NCBI GenBank assembly: GCA_910588325.1 | Contig: CAJUPP010000018.1 | Location: 1-50,934, forward strand | Length of the DNA: 50,934 nucleotides | Origin: an uncultured Hungatella sp. | GTDB taxonomy: Bacteria > Bacillota > Clostridia > Lachnospirales > Lachnospiraceae | Direction: 5' to 3' | Shown: piece by piece, positions 16,618 to 26,010 of the stretch | Numbering within the stretch: the first letter of the stretch is position 1 | Layout of the letters: each line of letters opens with the position of its first letter | The notes under the pieces: generated by a model | The model's input: only the letters and a program-made list of their open reading frames with translations | What the model was told of the DNA's origin: nothing | The model's database searches: none | Program-made: the position numbers and the translations under genes

Positions 16618-17859
16618 TCATTTCCTCTCCATCCTGAATTTCGAAAAAGCAAACTTCTGGCTGCTGTACAGCCCGTAATATCCAGACAGTCCAAAGCTGA
16701 CCGTCACGGCAATGACAAGGTATGGCATGGCCTCAAATCCAAACATCTCAAAGGCAATCAGCATGCTGGCTAAGGGGCAGTTGGTAACTCCCACAAACAG
16801 TGCCACCATGCCGCAGGCCGCACACAAGGATGGAGAAAACCCAAAGATCGTACCGATCATACACCCAAACGTAGCCCCCACACACAGAGTAGGCACGATC
16901 TCTCCGCCTTTATACCCGGCCCCCAGAGTCACCGCCGTAAACACTGCCTTTAAGAGAAATGCCTCATACCGCACCTTTCCCTCCATCGCTTCCTCTATAA
17001 GTCCCATGCTGCTTCCATTGTAAGCCCTGGTCCCTGCTGCCAGCGTAAGAAAGATAACAATTCCGCTGGCTGTAAGAATCCGCAGATAAGGATTCTCTAT
17101 GTATTTCTTATATAAATGCTCCCCTCCGTGAAGAAGCAGGCAGAATCCCACACTGATCAACGCACACAAAATTCCCAGAATTCCTATGATTACGGCAGGT
17201 CCTACGCCAAAGGCCGGAATCTCCAAAATCACAAAGCGTTCGGCCGGAAGGCCGGCAATTCCGGCAATCCCTGCGCCGATAAAAGAAGAAAACACGCTGG
17301 GGATCAATGCCGCATAGTAAAAAGTCCCCACATTGGCAACCTCCATGCAGAACACCGATGCAGCCAGAGGTGTCCCAAACAAAGCGCCGAAACAGCCGCT
17401 CATGCCGCCAATCACCGCGATTTTCTTATCCTTGTCATCCAGCTTCACCAGCTTCCCCACCAGGCTGCCGATGCTTCCTCCCAGCTGCAGCGCCGCCCCT
17501 TCCCTTCCGGCAGATCCGCCGGTCAGATGAGTCAGAATGGTACTGACAAAAATAAGCGGCGCCGTAGCCAAAGTAACCTTCTCATCGGAAGAAATAGCCA
17601 AAATCACCATATTGGTTCCCCGGTTCTTTTCCTGATGAGACACTCGATACAGCCACACGATCAAAAGCCCTGACAGAGGCAGCATGAGAAGCAGCCACCC
17701 GTGGGTCTGAAATGCTTTTGCAGCCAATCGGATTCCATGCCCGAATACGCTGCCTGTCACTCCTCCAAGCCCTCCAAGCAAACAGGAAAGCAACGTCCAC
17801 TTCACAAAATAAAACACCCCCGCTCCCACACGGGATTCCTTTATCTCCTGGTATTTCAT
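16618..17859 (-). CDS. CLC-family anion channel/antiporter
   Basis: A 413-residue polytopic membrane protein of the CLC family. It shows the gating-glutamate motif GREGAA (with SAGREGAALQLGGSIGS), the segment GGMSGCFGALFGTPLAAS and the later GGEIVPTLCVGATFG. The usual GSGIP selectivity motif is replaced by GTNMV, which recalls the fluoride-exporting CLC-F branch; this is an inference from motif shape only. The ATG at 17859 (GGGAG upstream) is preferred to a TTG at 17883. It lies 66 bp after the threonine ammonia-lyase gene and may share its transcript. No fluoride riboswitch is visible upstream. Confidence 0.85.
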   Translation of the reverse strand: MKYQEIKESRVGAGVFYFVKWTLLSCLLGGLGGVTGSVFGHGIRLAAKAFQTHGWLLLMLPLSGLLIVWLYRVSHQEKNRGTNMVILAISSDEKVTLATAPLIFVSTILTHLTGGSAGREGAALQLGGSIGSLVGKLVKLDDKDKKIAVIGGMSGCFGALFGTPLAASVFCMEVANVGTFYYAALIPSVFSSFIGAGIAGIAGLPAERFVILEIPAFGVGPAVIIGILGILCALISVGFCLLLHGGEHLYKKYIENPYLRILTASGIVIFLTLAAGTRAYNGSSMGLIEEAMEGKVRYEAFLLKAVFTAVTLGAGYKGGEIVPTLCVGATFGCMIGTIFGFSPSLCAACGMVALFVGVTNCPLASMLIAFEMFGFEAMPYLVIAVTVSFGLSGYYGLYSSQKFAFSKFRMERK

Positions 17860-17925
17860 AATTCCATCTCCCTTTGCACCCAATTATCTTACCGAATTCG
17901 ATAACGCAGTCCCGAGAGAGTCTCC

Positions 17926-19143
17926 TTAATACGTCCCGGAAGTCTTCACCAGCTTCGGCCGATACCCCGCATCATTCAGCGCCTGAACAATAGCATTCTT
18001 ATGTTCCGTCCCATAAGCCTCCAGCGTTATCCGAAGCTCCACAGCCGCATTTCTGTTAATACTGATAAACTGGTTATGCTCCAGCTTAATAACGTTTCCC
18101 TGCTCCTTTGCCAGAAGTGTGGAAACCCTGGCCAGCTCACCTGGTTTATCCGGCAGAAGCACAGACACCGTAAACACTCTGTCCCTCTGAATCAATCCAT
18201 GCTGTACAATGGAAGCCATGGTAATCACATCCATATTTCCGCCACTGAGCACGGAAACAATCTTTTTCTTCTTTACATCCATGTGCTTTAATGCCGCCAC
18301 CGTCAAAAGCCCGGAATTCTCCACGATCATCTTGTGGTTCTCCACCATATCCAAGAAAGCCACAATCAATTCGCTGTCCTCCACGGTAATAATATCATCC
18401 ACATTCTCCTGGATATAAGGGAAAATCTTCTCCCCGGGACATTTCACCGCTGTGCCGTCTGCAATGGTATTTACGTTAGGCAGCTCCACCACGTGCCCGG
18501 CCTTCAGCGATTCCCTCATACAGTCCGCACCGGCTGGCTCCACCCCGATCACCTTAATCTTCGGATTCAAAAGTTTGGCCAGCGTAGCCACCCCTGCGCA
18601 CAATCCGCCGCCGCCCACAGGAACCAGAATATAATCAACCGTAGGCAGCTCCTTAATAATCTCCATGGCAATGGTTCCCTGCCCCGTAGCCACGGCCAGA
18701 TCGTCAAAGGGATGAACAAAGGTCAGCCCTCTCTCCTGGGCCAGCTTATACGCATGCTCACAGGCCTCATCAAATACTTCCCCCGCCAGAACCACCTCTG
18801 CCCCATAACCCTTTGTCCGGTTAATCTTGATGAGAGGCGTAGGTCCGGGCATTACGATGACAGCCGAAATCCCGGCCAGCTTTGCCGCATACGCCACCCC
18901 CTGGGCATGATTTCCTGCAGAAGCCGTAATCAGCCCCTTCGCTCTTTCTTCCTCTGATAACGTGCTTATCTTATAATAAGCGCCTCTCACCTTATATGCT
19001 CCGGTAAACTGCATATTCTCCGGCTTAAAATACACCTTATTTCCTGTCTGCTCAGAATAATACTCACTGTAAACCAGTTTCGTCTCCTGAGTCACCTTAC
19101 TGACTGCCTCCGCAGCCTCCTCAAAACTTTCAATCGTCATCAT
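17926..19143 (-). CDS. ilvA: Threonine ammonia-lyase with ACT domain
   Basis: A 405-residue PLP enzyme converting threonine to 2-oxobutanoate, the entry to isoleucine synthesis or threonine catabolism. The PLP-lysine motif is TGAYKVRGAYYK, the phosphate-binding loop VPVGGGGLCAG, and a C-terminal ACT domain begins at DRVFTVSVLLPDKPGELARV. This short single-ACT form is common in clostridia; the catabolic name tdcB is also possible. The double ATG at 19143/19140 follows AAAGGAG. It lies 80 bp downstream of ftsY and far from ilvC/ilvN (27-28 kb), which share the branched-chain pathway. Confidence 0.92.
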   Translation of the reverse strand: MMTIESFEEAAEAVSKVTQETKLVYSEYYSEQTGNKVYFKPENMQFTGAYKVRGAYYKISTLSEEERAKGLITASAGNHAQGVAYAAKLAGISAVIVMPGPTPLIKINRTKGYGAEVVLAGEVFDEACEHAYKLAQERGLTFVHPFDDLAVATGQGTIAMEIIKELPTVDYILVPVGGGGLCAGVATLAKLLNPKIKVIGVEPAGADCMRESLKAGHVVELPNVNTIADGTAVKCPGEKIFPYIQENVDDIITVEDSELIVAFLDMVENHKMIVENSGLLTVAALKHMDVKKKKIVSVLSGGNMDVITMASIVQHGLIQRDRVFTVSVLLPDKPGELARVSTLLAKEQGNVIKLEHNQFISINRNAAVELRITLEAYGTEHKNAIVQALNDAGYRPKLVKTSGTY

Positions 19144-19223
19144 AATGTTCTCCTTTCTGCCTTCAATTTCGGTATGGCATATCCCTCTTTCTCCTATATC
19201 TGTACAGCATCTCTGCAGTGTCA

Positions 19224-20156
19224 TCAGGCTCCGCTGTGGAACAATGCGTTGACAAACTGCTCCGCATCAAATTTCTGCAAATCGTCTATGGTTTCCCCAA
19301 TTCCGATATATTTCACCGGAATCCCCAGTTCCGATTGAATCGCAACGGCGATTCCTCCCTTTGCCGTGCCGTCCAGCTTCGTCAGAATAATTCCGGTTAT
19401 ATCAGCAACCTCCATAAACTGCCTGGCCTGGGACAATGCATTCTGTCCCGTAGTTCCGTCCAGAACCACCAGCGTCTCCCGATAAGCATCCGGATATTCC
19501 CGGTCAATAATCCGGTTGATTTTTTTCAGCTCCTCCATCAGGTTCTTCTTATTATGAAGCCGGCCTGCCGTATCACAGATCAGCACGTCCGCGTTTCTGG
19601 ATTTCGCCGCCGCCACGGCATCATAGATCACTGCCGCTGGATCCGATCCCTCCTGTTGAGCGATAATCTCCACCCCGGCCCGGTGAGCCCATTCTGTCAG
19701 CTGTTCTACTGCCGCCGCCCGGAAGGTATCTGCAGCCGCCAAAATTACTTTTCTTCCCTTATCCTTCAACTGCCCTGCAAGCTTCCCCACGGAAGTGGTC
19801 TTTCCCACACCATTGACGCCGATCACCAAAACCACAGATTTGCGATTCTCAAACTCATATGCATTTTCCCCCAGATCCATCTGTTTTTTCATGCTGTCCA
19901 TGAGAATCGCCTTGCACTCTGCAGGCTCCTTGATATGCTGCTCCTTCACCTTGGCCCTTAAATCCGCCACGATAGACATCGTGGTCTGGATTCCTAAATC
20001 TCCCATAATCAGCGTCTCTTCAATTTCCTCATAAAAATCATCATCAATGGCAGAAAATCCATTGAAAATGCTGTCCATGCCGGAAACAATATTATCTCTT
20101 GTCTTTGCCAGTCCCTCTACCAGCCTTCCAAAAAACCCTTTTTTCCCTTCTGCCAT
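19224..20156 (-). CDS. ftsY: Signal recognition particle receptor FtsY
   Basis: A 310-residue SRP-receptor GTPase that docks ribosome-SRP complexes at the membrane. It has a short N-terminal amphipathic segment (KKGFFGRLVEGLAKT), the N domain, then the G domain: P-loop GVNGVGKTT (113-121), DTFRAAAVEQL, DTAGRLHNK and TKLDGTAKGG. The acidic A domain of E. coli FtsY is absent, as usual in Firmicutes. AGGAGG precedes the ATG, and the gene starts 19 bp after the smc stop, so the two are in one operon. Confidence 0.97.
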   Translation of the reverse strand: MAEGKKGFFGRLVEGLAKTRDNIVSGMDSIFNGFSAIDDDFYEEIEETLIMGDLGIQTTMSIVADLRAKVKEQHIKEPAECKAILMDSMKKQMDLGENAYEFENRKSVVLVIGVNGVGKTTSVGKLAGQLKDKGRKVILAAADTFRAAAVEQLTEWAHRAGVEIIAQQEGSDPAAVIYDAVAAAKSRNADVLICDTAGRLHNKKNLMEELKKINRIIDREYPDAYRETLVVLDGTTGQNALSQARQFMEVADITGIILTKLDGTAKGGIAVAIQSELGIPVKYIGIGETIDDLQKFDAEQFVNALFHSGA

Positions 20157-20175
20157 ACGGTTTCCCTCCTAAATT

Positions 20176-23100
20176 TTATTTATCCAGTTCTCCCTCAATC
20201 AAATTTACCGACACCAACGTAGACACGCCCTTTTCCTGCATGGTGATTCCATACAGCCTGTCCGCCGCCACCATGGTGCCTCTTCTGTGGGTAATCACAA
20301 TAAACTGCGTATATTTGGTCAGCTTATGTAAATATCCTGCGAAACGGTCCACATTGGAATCATCCAGAGCCGCCTCAATCTCATCCAAAAGGCAGAAAGG
20401 CGAGGGCTTCAGATTCTGAATGGCAAACAGAAGAGCAATGGCTGTCAGCGCCTTCTCCCCACCGGACAGCTGCATCATATTCTGCAGTTTCTTGCCCGGC
20501 GGCTGGGCGATGATCTGGATTCCTGCCTCCAGAATATCCTCCCCTTCCACCAGCTCCAGATTGCCGTGTCCTCCGCCGAACAGTTCCCTAAACACCTGGT
20601 CAAATTCCTGACGGATCTCCTTAAATTTCTCTCCAAACTGACGACGCATCCCTGTATCCAGTTCCTCGATAATCTGAAGAAGCACTTCTTCCGCCTGAAC
20701 CAGATCCTGGTGCTGGGCCTTCATAAACTCATACCGTTCCGACACTTCCTTGTAGTCTTCAATGGCATTGACGTTTACATTTCCCAGTCCCCTGATGGCT
20801 GTCTTTAAACGCTCCGTCTGTTTCTTCATATCCGAAATGGAAGTCAGCTCCGGATTCCTTAAGCTTTCCGCACTGGAAAATGTCAGCTCGTATTCGCTCC
20901 ACATGTACTCCACATGGTGTTCGATTTTCTCGTCCAGCTTTTCCTGCTGGCTCTGGAGACGGAACAGCTCCTTGTCCAAAGTTCCCAGCTGCTCCGATAA
21001 TTCTTCCCTTTTCTCAAAGAGGCCTTTCTGCTGCCTGCTCTTTTCTTCCTTCTCTTTTCCCTTCTGCTCTAGCTGTCTGTCAAACTCATCCATCTCATCA
21101 GAAGTTCTCGAAATCTGCTCTCTAAAATCTAAAATCTCTTTCTCTTTCGCCTCAATCACCTGGTCCGTACCGGCGCCGCCTTCCAGAAGCTGTGTCTTTT
21201 CCCGGTCGAGACGTTCCGTCTCTTCCCTGACACGGTTTATATTTTCCAGCACAAACTGATATTTCTGCTGCAAACCGGCTGTCTCAAGCTGAACAAAGGA
21301 CAGTTCTTTTGCCAGAGTTTCCCTGTGTTCCCTGGCTTTTTCCAACTGAGCATTCAGTTCCTCAATCTCCCTGTTGGTCTGAGTATTCTTATCCTCCATT
21401 CCCTGAACATCCTGGGATAATTCATTCTGATTCTTCCGAATATCAAGAATCTGTTCTTCCAGCTGTCTGTTCACCAAAACCAAATCCCCGGAAGAATCTG
21501 CGATCTCCTGAATCTTATCTTCCAGTTTGGCGATATTGTGCTCAATGGTATTCTGGTCTAAAAAAGCCTTTTGGCGCTCCTCCTTAATTCGCTCCAGTTC
21601 TTCTCTGTGCTCCTTCAGCTGACCTTCGCTGATGTCCTGCTCCTGCTGCAGCCGTTCCACCAGCTTCATGATCTTCTCGCAGCGCCCCTCCAGCTCCTCA
21701 ATCTCCCTCTTTCTTCCCAGAAGATTGCTGCTGTTTTTAAATGCACCACCGGTCATGGAGCCGCCCGGACTTAACAATTCTCCATCTAAAGTCACAATCC
21801 GAAGACTGTACTGAAATCTCTTTGCCAAGGCAATGGCATGGTCGATATGATCAACCACCACCACCCGTCCCAAAAGATACTTAACCAGAGACTGATATCG
21901 AAGCTCTGCCTGTACCAGCGTGTTTGCCAGACCGATAACTCCTGGCTCCCCCAGTACTTTTTCGGGTCCTGCACTTGCCTTCTGCCCCACACTGGTAAGA
22001 GGAAGGAAGGTTGCCCTTCCGTATTTATTCTTTTTCAGATATTCAATCAGCTGTTTGGCCGTTGCCTCCGAATCTGTGACAATATTCTGGATGTTTCCTC
22101 CAAGAGCCGTCTCAATGGCCGTCTCATATTCCTTCTCCGTAGTGATAAGATCCGCCACCACACCGTGGATGCCCCGCACCCGGTCCCGCACCTCCATGAC
22201 CCGGCGGATACTGCCTCCGTATCCGTCATAGCGCTCTGCCAGATTCCTTAAGGACTCTAACTTTGAGTAATCCGCCTGATACTGTTGCTGCTGCTCATTG
22301 ACATTCCGGGTTAAACGCCTCAGCTCCTGTTCCAGATTATCAATCTGGGTTTCTGCTTCTCTCTGACTGTCCTCCAGTATTCCCAGATGCCCTTTTACCT
22401 GCTCCAGACGGCTCTCTTCTTCCTTTTTCTGTTCCTCCTGGACGGATTCATCGCTTTTGGATTTTAACAGCTTCTGAGCCACCTCAGAGTGACGCAGCTG
22501 CACCTGCTCCATCATAGTCTCATACCGCTGCTGCCTGGCTGTGAGAGATGCCTTTTCATTCAATGTGAAAATGATACTGCTTTTGCCGGACTCCACCTTC
22601 TGTTCCAGCATCGTAATATGCTCATCTTCTCTGCGAAGGTTTTCTTCTGCCTGTTCCTGCGTCTTTAAGCTTTCCCCCGCCTGAACGCTTAACTCCTGAT
22701 TCTCCTTTTGGTACTGCTTTATCTGGCTTTCTTTTTCCTCTGCCTCTTTCTCAATGGCACGGATTCTGGAATCCATATGCTCTGCATTGATTTTCTCCGT
22801 ATGAATCTGTTCCAGAAGCACATTGATCCGGCCTTCCAGATTCCCTTTCAATAGTTCCGCCTGATTCTTTTTGCCGCGGCTTTCCTCCATCTCCTGATCC
22901 AGTCTGGCTAAATGTTCATCCAACCGGGCATATGTGGCCTTAATCTGCTCTGATTGCTGTGTGACCTCCCCCAGATGGCCGGATACCATGTCCTCCCGGT
23001 CCTTTACTTCCTTTAACTGTACCTTCAGGGTCTCGCTCTCGGTCAAAAACAGATTCACCTCGTAGACTTTCAGCTCATCCTTAAGCCGCAGATACTCCCT

Positions 23101-23736
23101 GGCTGTCTCCGACTGCTTTGCCAGAGGACCTACCCGTTTTTCCAGTTCCGATAAAATATCCGATACGCGGACCAGATTCTGCCGTTCATTTTCCAGTTTC
23201 TTCTGAGCAATGCTTTTGCGTCTTTTAAACTTTACGATACCGGCTGCCTCATCAAACAATTCTCTCCGCTCTTCCGGCTTGCCGCTTAAGATTTTATCAA
23301 TCTGGCCCTGTCCAATTATGGAGTAGCCTTCTTTTCCGATTCCTGTATCATAAAACAGCTCGCTGACATCTTTCAGACGGCAGGCATTTCCGTTAATCAT
23401 ATATTCACTTTCACCAGAGCGATAAATCCGTCTGGCCACGGTTACCTGGTCATAATCAATGGCTAACTGATGATCCGAGTTATCCAGAGTAATGGCCACA
23501 TAGGCAAACCCTTGAGGCTTCCTGGCCTCTGTACCGGAGAAAATGACATCCTGCATACTGGCGCCGCGAAGCTGCTTGACTCTCTGCTCTCCCAGCACCC
23601 ACCGCACCGCATCGGCTACATTGCTTTTTCCGCTTCCATTAGGGCCTACGATACCAGTGATTCCGTTGTGAAATTCAAACACGATTTTATTGGCAAAGGA
23701 CTTAAAGCCCTGTACTTCAATGCTTTTTAAATACAT
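20176..23736 (-). CDS. smc: Chromosome segregation ATPase SMC
   Basis: A 1186-residue SMC protein, full length for the family. The N-terminal head has Walker A GPNGSGKSN (~32-40); long coiled coils flank a hinge around residues 510-660; the C-terminal head has signature LSGGEKALTAIALLFA and Walker B FCLLDEIEAALDD. It forms the condensin core with ScpA/ScpB, which are not in the window. TAGGTG precedes the ATG. It lies between rnc and ftsY in the order conserved in clostridia. Confidence 0.98.
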   Translation of the reverse strand: MYLKSIEVQGFKSFANKIVFEFHNGITGIVGPNGSGKSNVADAVRWVLGEQRVKQLRGASMQDVIFSGTEARKPQGFAYVAITLDNSDHQLAIDYDQVTVARRIYRSGESEYMINGNACRLKDVSELFYDTGIGKEGYSIIGQGQIDKILSGKPEERRELFDEAAGIVKFKRRKSIAQKKLENERQNLVRVSDILSELEKRVGPLAKQSETAREYLRLKDELKVYEVNLFLTESETLKVQLKEVKDREDMVSGHLGEVTQQSEQIKATYARLDEHLARLDQEMEESRGKKNQAELLKGNLEGRINVLLEQIHTEKINAEHMDSRIRAIEKEAEEKESQIKQYQKENQELSVQAGESLKTQEQAEENLRREDEHITMLEQKVESGKSSIIFTLNEKASLTARQQRYETMMEQVQLRHSEVAQKLLKSKSDESVQEEQKKEEESRLEQVKGHLGILEDSQREAETQIDNLEQELRRLTRNVNEQQQQYQADYSKLESLRNLAERYDGYGGSIRRVMEVRDRVRGIHGVVADLITTEKEYETAIETALGGNIQNIVTDSEATAKQLIEYLKKNKYGRATFLPLTSVGQKASAGPEKVLGEPGVIGLANTLVQAELRYQSLVKYLLGRVVVVDHIDHAIALAKRFQYSLRIVTLDGELLSPGGSMTGGAFKNSSNLLGRKREIEELEGRCEKIMKLVERLQQEQDISEGQLKEHREELERIKEERQKAFLDQNTIEHNIAKLEDKIQEIADSSGDLVLVNRQLEEQILDIRKNQNELSQDVQGMEDKNTQTNREIEELNAQLEKAREHRETLAKELSFVQLETAGLQQKYQFVLENINRVREETERLDREKTQLLEGGAGTDQVIEAKEKEILDFREQISRTSDEMDEFDRQLEQKGKEKEEKSRQQKGLFEKREELSEQLGTLDKELFRLQSQQEKLDEKIEHHVEYMWSEYELTFSSAESLRNPELTSISDMKKQTERLKTAIRGLGNVNVNAIEDYKEVSERYEFMKAQHQDLVQAEEVLLQIIEELDTGMRRQFGEKFKEIRQEFDQVFRELFGGGHGNLELVEGEDILEAGIQIIAQPPGKKLQNMMQLSGGEKALTAIALLFAIQNLKPSPFCLLDEIEAALDDSNVDRFAGYLHKLTKYTQFIVITHRRGTMVAADRLYGITMQEKGVSTLVSVNLIEGELDK

Positions 23737-23758
23737 AGAACACCTACATTTTCTTTCA

Positions 23759-24454
23759 TTATGACATATGGTCCTTTTTGTAGAACAAAATCCCTCTGTA
23801 AGCCGCCAGCGCTTCTGCGGCCTTCTTGGTCCTGCCGGTTCCCCTGCCTATCTCTCTGTCTCCAACCTTTGCGCAAACCTGAAAAATTTTGTTGTGGTCC
23901 GGTCCTTCCTCTTTCAGCAGTTCATAGGAGAGAACCTCCTCTCCCATACTCTGCACCATCTCCTGTAAAATAGTCTTGCTATCATAAAAGAGCTGCTTAT
24001 GCTCAATATCATTTAAAACAAATCTGTGAATAAACTCTTTTGCACTAGCAAAACCACCATCCAGATAGATTGCCCCAATCAGCGCCTCCATGGCGTCTGA
24101 CACAATGGAATTCCTGTGACGTCCGCCTGTGGCCTCCTCCCCTTTTCCCAGGAGCAGATAATCTCCCAGATTCAGTTCTCCGGCACACAATGCCAGTGTA
24201 GGCTCACAGACAATGCTGGCCCTGGTCTTCGTCAGTTCCCCCTCGCTTACGTTTTTGTATTTATGATAAAGGAAATCACTAGATACCACCTCCAGCACCG
24301 CATCTCCCAAAAATTCCAGCCGTTCATTACAGCCCAGCTTGTCCAGATGGTGCTCATTGGCGTAGGAGCTGTGTATCATGGCCTGACGGAACAGTTTTTT
24401 GTCCTGAAATTCATAGTGAATCATCTGTTCCAGTTTTTTTAAATCTTTGTTCAT
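23759..24454 (-). CDS. rnc: Ribonuclease III
   Basis: A 231-residue double-strand-specific endoribonuclease for rRNA and mRNA processing. The RNase III signature NERLEFLGDAVLEVV lies near residue 40, the second acidic cluster is SDAMEALIGAIYLDGG, and a C-terminal dsRNA-binding domain ends RTKKAAEALAAYRGI. AGGAGG lies five bases before the ATG. The start of smc follows 22 bp after its stop. An extended hairpin in the acpP-rnc spacer could be a self-cleavage site. Confidence 0.97.
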   Translation of the reverse strand: MNKDLKKLEQMIHYEFQDKKLFRQAMIHSSYANEHHLDKLGCNERLEFLGDAVLEVVSSDFLYHKYKNVSEGELTKTRASIVCEPTLALCAGELNLGDYLLLGKGEEATGGRHRNSIVSDAMEALIGAIYLDGGFASAKEFIHRFVLNDIEHKQLFYDSKTILQEMVQSMGEEVLSYELLKEEGPDHNKIFQVCAKVGDREIGRGTGRTKKAAEALAAYRGILFYKKDHMS

Positions 24455-24474
24455 TGAAGCCTCCTCTCACAGGA

Positions 24475-24537
24475 AAACGCCGCAGCCATTTTTCCCGGAA
24501 TTTCTCTTTGAAAAACCGTCAAAGGGCTGCAGCGTTT
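24475..24537 (-). promoter_or_regulatory. Extended hairpin in rnc leader
   Basis: Outer arms 24525-24537 and 24475-24487 (AAACGCTGCAGCC with GGCTGCGGCGTTT) form a 13-bp stem with one mismatch. It encloses a second hairpin CTTTGA/TCAAAG at 24506-24524. There is no T-run. It ends about 20 bp before the rnc start codon, suggesting an RNase III processing or autoregulation site. Confidence 0.5.
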
Positions 24538-24549
24538 CTAAATCTGTGT

Positions 24550-24780
24550 TCAATTCAGTGCATTCTTAATTTGTTCTACGGCGTCACCAACCGTCACAAT
24601 ATTCTCTGCGGCCTCCTGTGGAATCTCGATATCAAATTCTTCTTCAATACCCATGATAATCTGGAAAACATCCAGGGAGTCCGCTCCTAAGTCATCGACA
24701 AATGTGGTAGCCATCGTGATATCCTCCGCCTCCACGTTCAGTACCTCGGCAATAATCCCCTGTAATTTTTCAAATTCCAT
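24550..24780 (-). CDS. acpP: Acyl carrier protein
   Basis: A 76-residue acidic carrier protein of fatty-acid synthesis. The phosphopantetheine attachment motif is DLGADSLD, with the modified Ser near residue 36. AAAGGGG precedes the ATG. A possible internal promoter (TTCACA-18-TAAAAT on the minus strand, about 24826-24799) would allow extra expression over plsX. It lies between plsX and rnc, as in many Firmicutes. Confidence 0.97.
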   Translation of the reverse strand: MEFEKLQGIIAEVLNVEAEDITMATTFVDDLGADSLDVFQIIMGIEEEFDIEIPQEAAENIVTVGDAVEQIKNALN

Positions 24781-24821
24781 AATAAAACCCCTTTCTTGTT
24801 TATTTTAAAGTTTTTATTTCC

Positions 24822-24952
24822 TTACTGTGAAAGTCCGCCGCCGAATAGGCGGCATGAATTCAGGTATGCCCAATGCGCCCGCCAGACTTTCATGTGTGGT
24901 GGTGCGTCCGCCGCCGGGCGCATGGAGGTTTACTATAAAAGTCCCGCCGCCG
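24822..24952 (-). repeat. Structured GC-rich repeat cluster between plsX and acpP
   Basis: Two near-identical 23-nt direct repeats (24822-24844 and 24930-24952; plus-strand core AAAGTCC(C)GCCGCCG) flank a segment with a third partial copy at 24906-24916. The segment also contains the pair ATGCGCCC/GGGCGCAT, the pair TGAAAGTC/GACTTTCA and a GCCGCC/GGCGGC hairpin. No reading frame is convincing. It may be a folded RNA element or an intergenic repeat. Confidence 0.5.
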
Positions 24953-24956
24953 TTTT

Positions 24957-25967
24957 TCATTCCCCGGCGGATTCAAGACTTAAGCTTTCCCTGATTTTTT
25001 CATTAATCTGCTGCTCCTTAAAGGTCTGACACTGTAAAATCGAATTGCAGATTTCCCGGGCCCTGGAATTCCCGTGGGTCTTCACCACCAGCCCGTTAAG
25101 CCCAAGAAGAGGCGCGCCGCCGTACTGGCTGGCATCAAAAGCCTTCAGGGTATCCTTCAGGGCCGGCTTTACTAAAAGCGCCCCTATCTTACTCCTTAAC
25201 GTAGCCATCATCCCCTGCTTCACCATGGAAATCAGTGTAGCGCCTACTCCTTCGTACAGCTTCAGAATTACATTTCCCACAAATGCCTCGCTGACAATAA
25301 CATCTGCACCTCCGTGAGGAATCTCCCTGGCCTCAATGCTGCCGATAAAATGAATATCCTTGCAGGCTTTTAAGAGGGGGAAGGTCTCTTTTACCAGAGC
25401 ATTGCCTTTTTCTTCTTCGGCGCCGATATTGACAATGGCTACCCTGGGATGTTTCATGCCTATGACATGTTCCATGTAAATAGAACCCATCTTTGCAAAT
25501 TGTACCAGGTGAGAGGGTCTGGCGTCTACATTGGCTCCACAATCTATTAAGAGGGAGACTCCTTTTTCCGTGGGGATTAAAGGCGCCAGTGGAGGACGCT
25601 CCACACCTTTGATTCTTCCTACGATTACCTGGCCGCCTACCAGGATGGCTCCGGAACTTCCGGCGGAGACGAACGCGTCTGCCTCCTTCTTTTTTATCAG
25701 GTTCATGCCTACTACAATGGAGGAATCTTTTTTCCTGCGGATGGCATTAACCGGGGGTTCATCAGTGTCGATGACTTCGGAAGCGTTTTGGATAGTAATG
25801 CGGTCTTTGGGATAGGAAAGCTTTTGAAGCTCTGAAGAGATAATGTCTTCTTTGCCTGCCAGGATGATGTGCAGGTTATCCTTCTTTGTAACTGCATCCA
25901 CAGCTCCTTTTATAGGTTCTAAGGGGGCGTAATCGCCGCCCATGGCATCTACGACTACTTTTATCAT
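24957..25967 (-). CDS. plsX: Phosphate acyltransferase PlsX
   Basis: A 336-residue soluble enzyme that makes acyl-phosphate from acyl-ACP for phospholipid synthesis. It begins MIKVVVDAMGGDYAP, the family hallmark, with further conserved segments GGQVIVGRIKGVERPPLAPLIP (in two parts), DCGANVDARP and SEAFVGNVILK. The ATG at 25967 follows AAAGGAG; an upstream in-frame start at 26039 would overlap the promoter. It is first in the block plsX-acpP-rnc-smc-ftsY. A perfect 18-bp palindrome overlaps its -35 box. Confidence 0.96.
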   Translation of the reverse strand: MIKVVVDAMGGDYAPLEPIKGAVDAVTKKDNLHIILAGKEDIISSELQKLSYPKDRITIQNASEVIDTDEPPVNAIRRKKDSSIVVGMNLIKKKEADAFVSAGSSGAILVGGQVIVGRIKGVERPPLAPLIPTEKGVSLLIDCGANVDARPSHLVQFAKMGSIYMEHVIGMKHPRVAIVNIGAEEEKGNALVKETFPLLKACKDIHFIGSIEAREIPHGGADVIVSEAFVGNVILKLYEGVGATLISMVKQGMMATLRSKIGALLVKPALKDTLKAFDASQYGGAPLLGLNGLVVKTHGNSRAREICNSILQCQTFKEQQINEKIRESLSLESAGE

Positions 25968-26010
25968 GTTGGTGGTGCTCCTTTTGTGTTGTAGATTTAA
26001 TCTATTACAT

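Noticed and set aside
17860..17925. Fluoride riboswitch ahead of the CLC gene
   Set aside because: The 66-bp spacer lacks the conserved GGCGAUGG-type core and pseudoknot arms.
23759..24454. Small plus-strand frames opposite rnc and smc
   Set aside because: They are antisense shadows of conserved genes and have no translation signals.
24822..24952. CRISPR array between plsX and acpP
   Set aside because: Only two full repeats 108 bp apart with unrelated internal structure; no cas genes are present.
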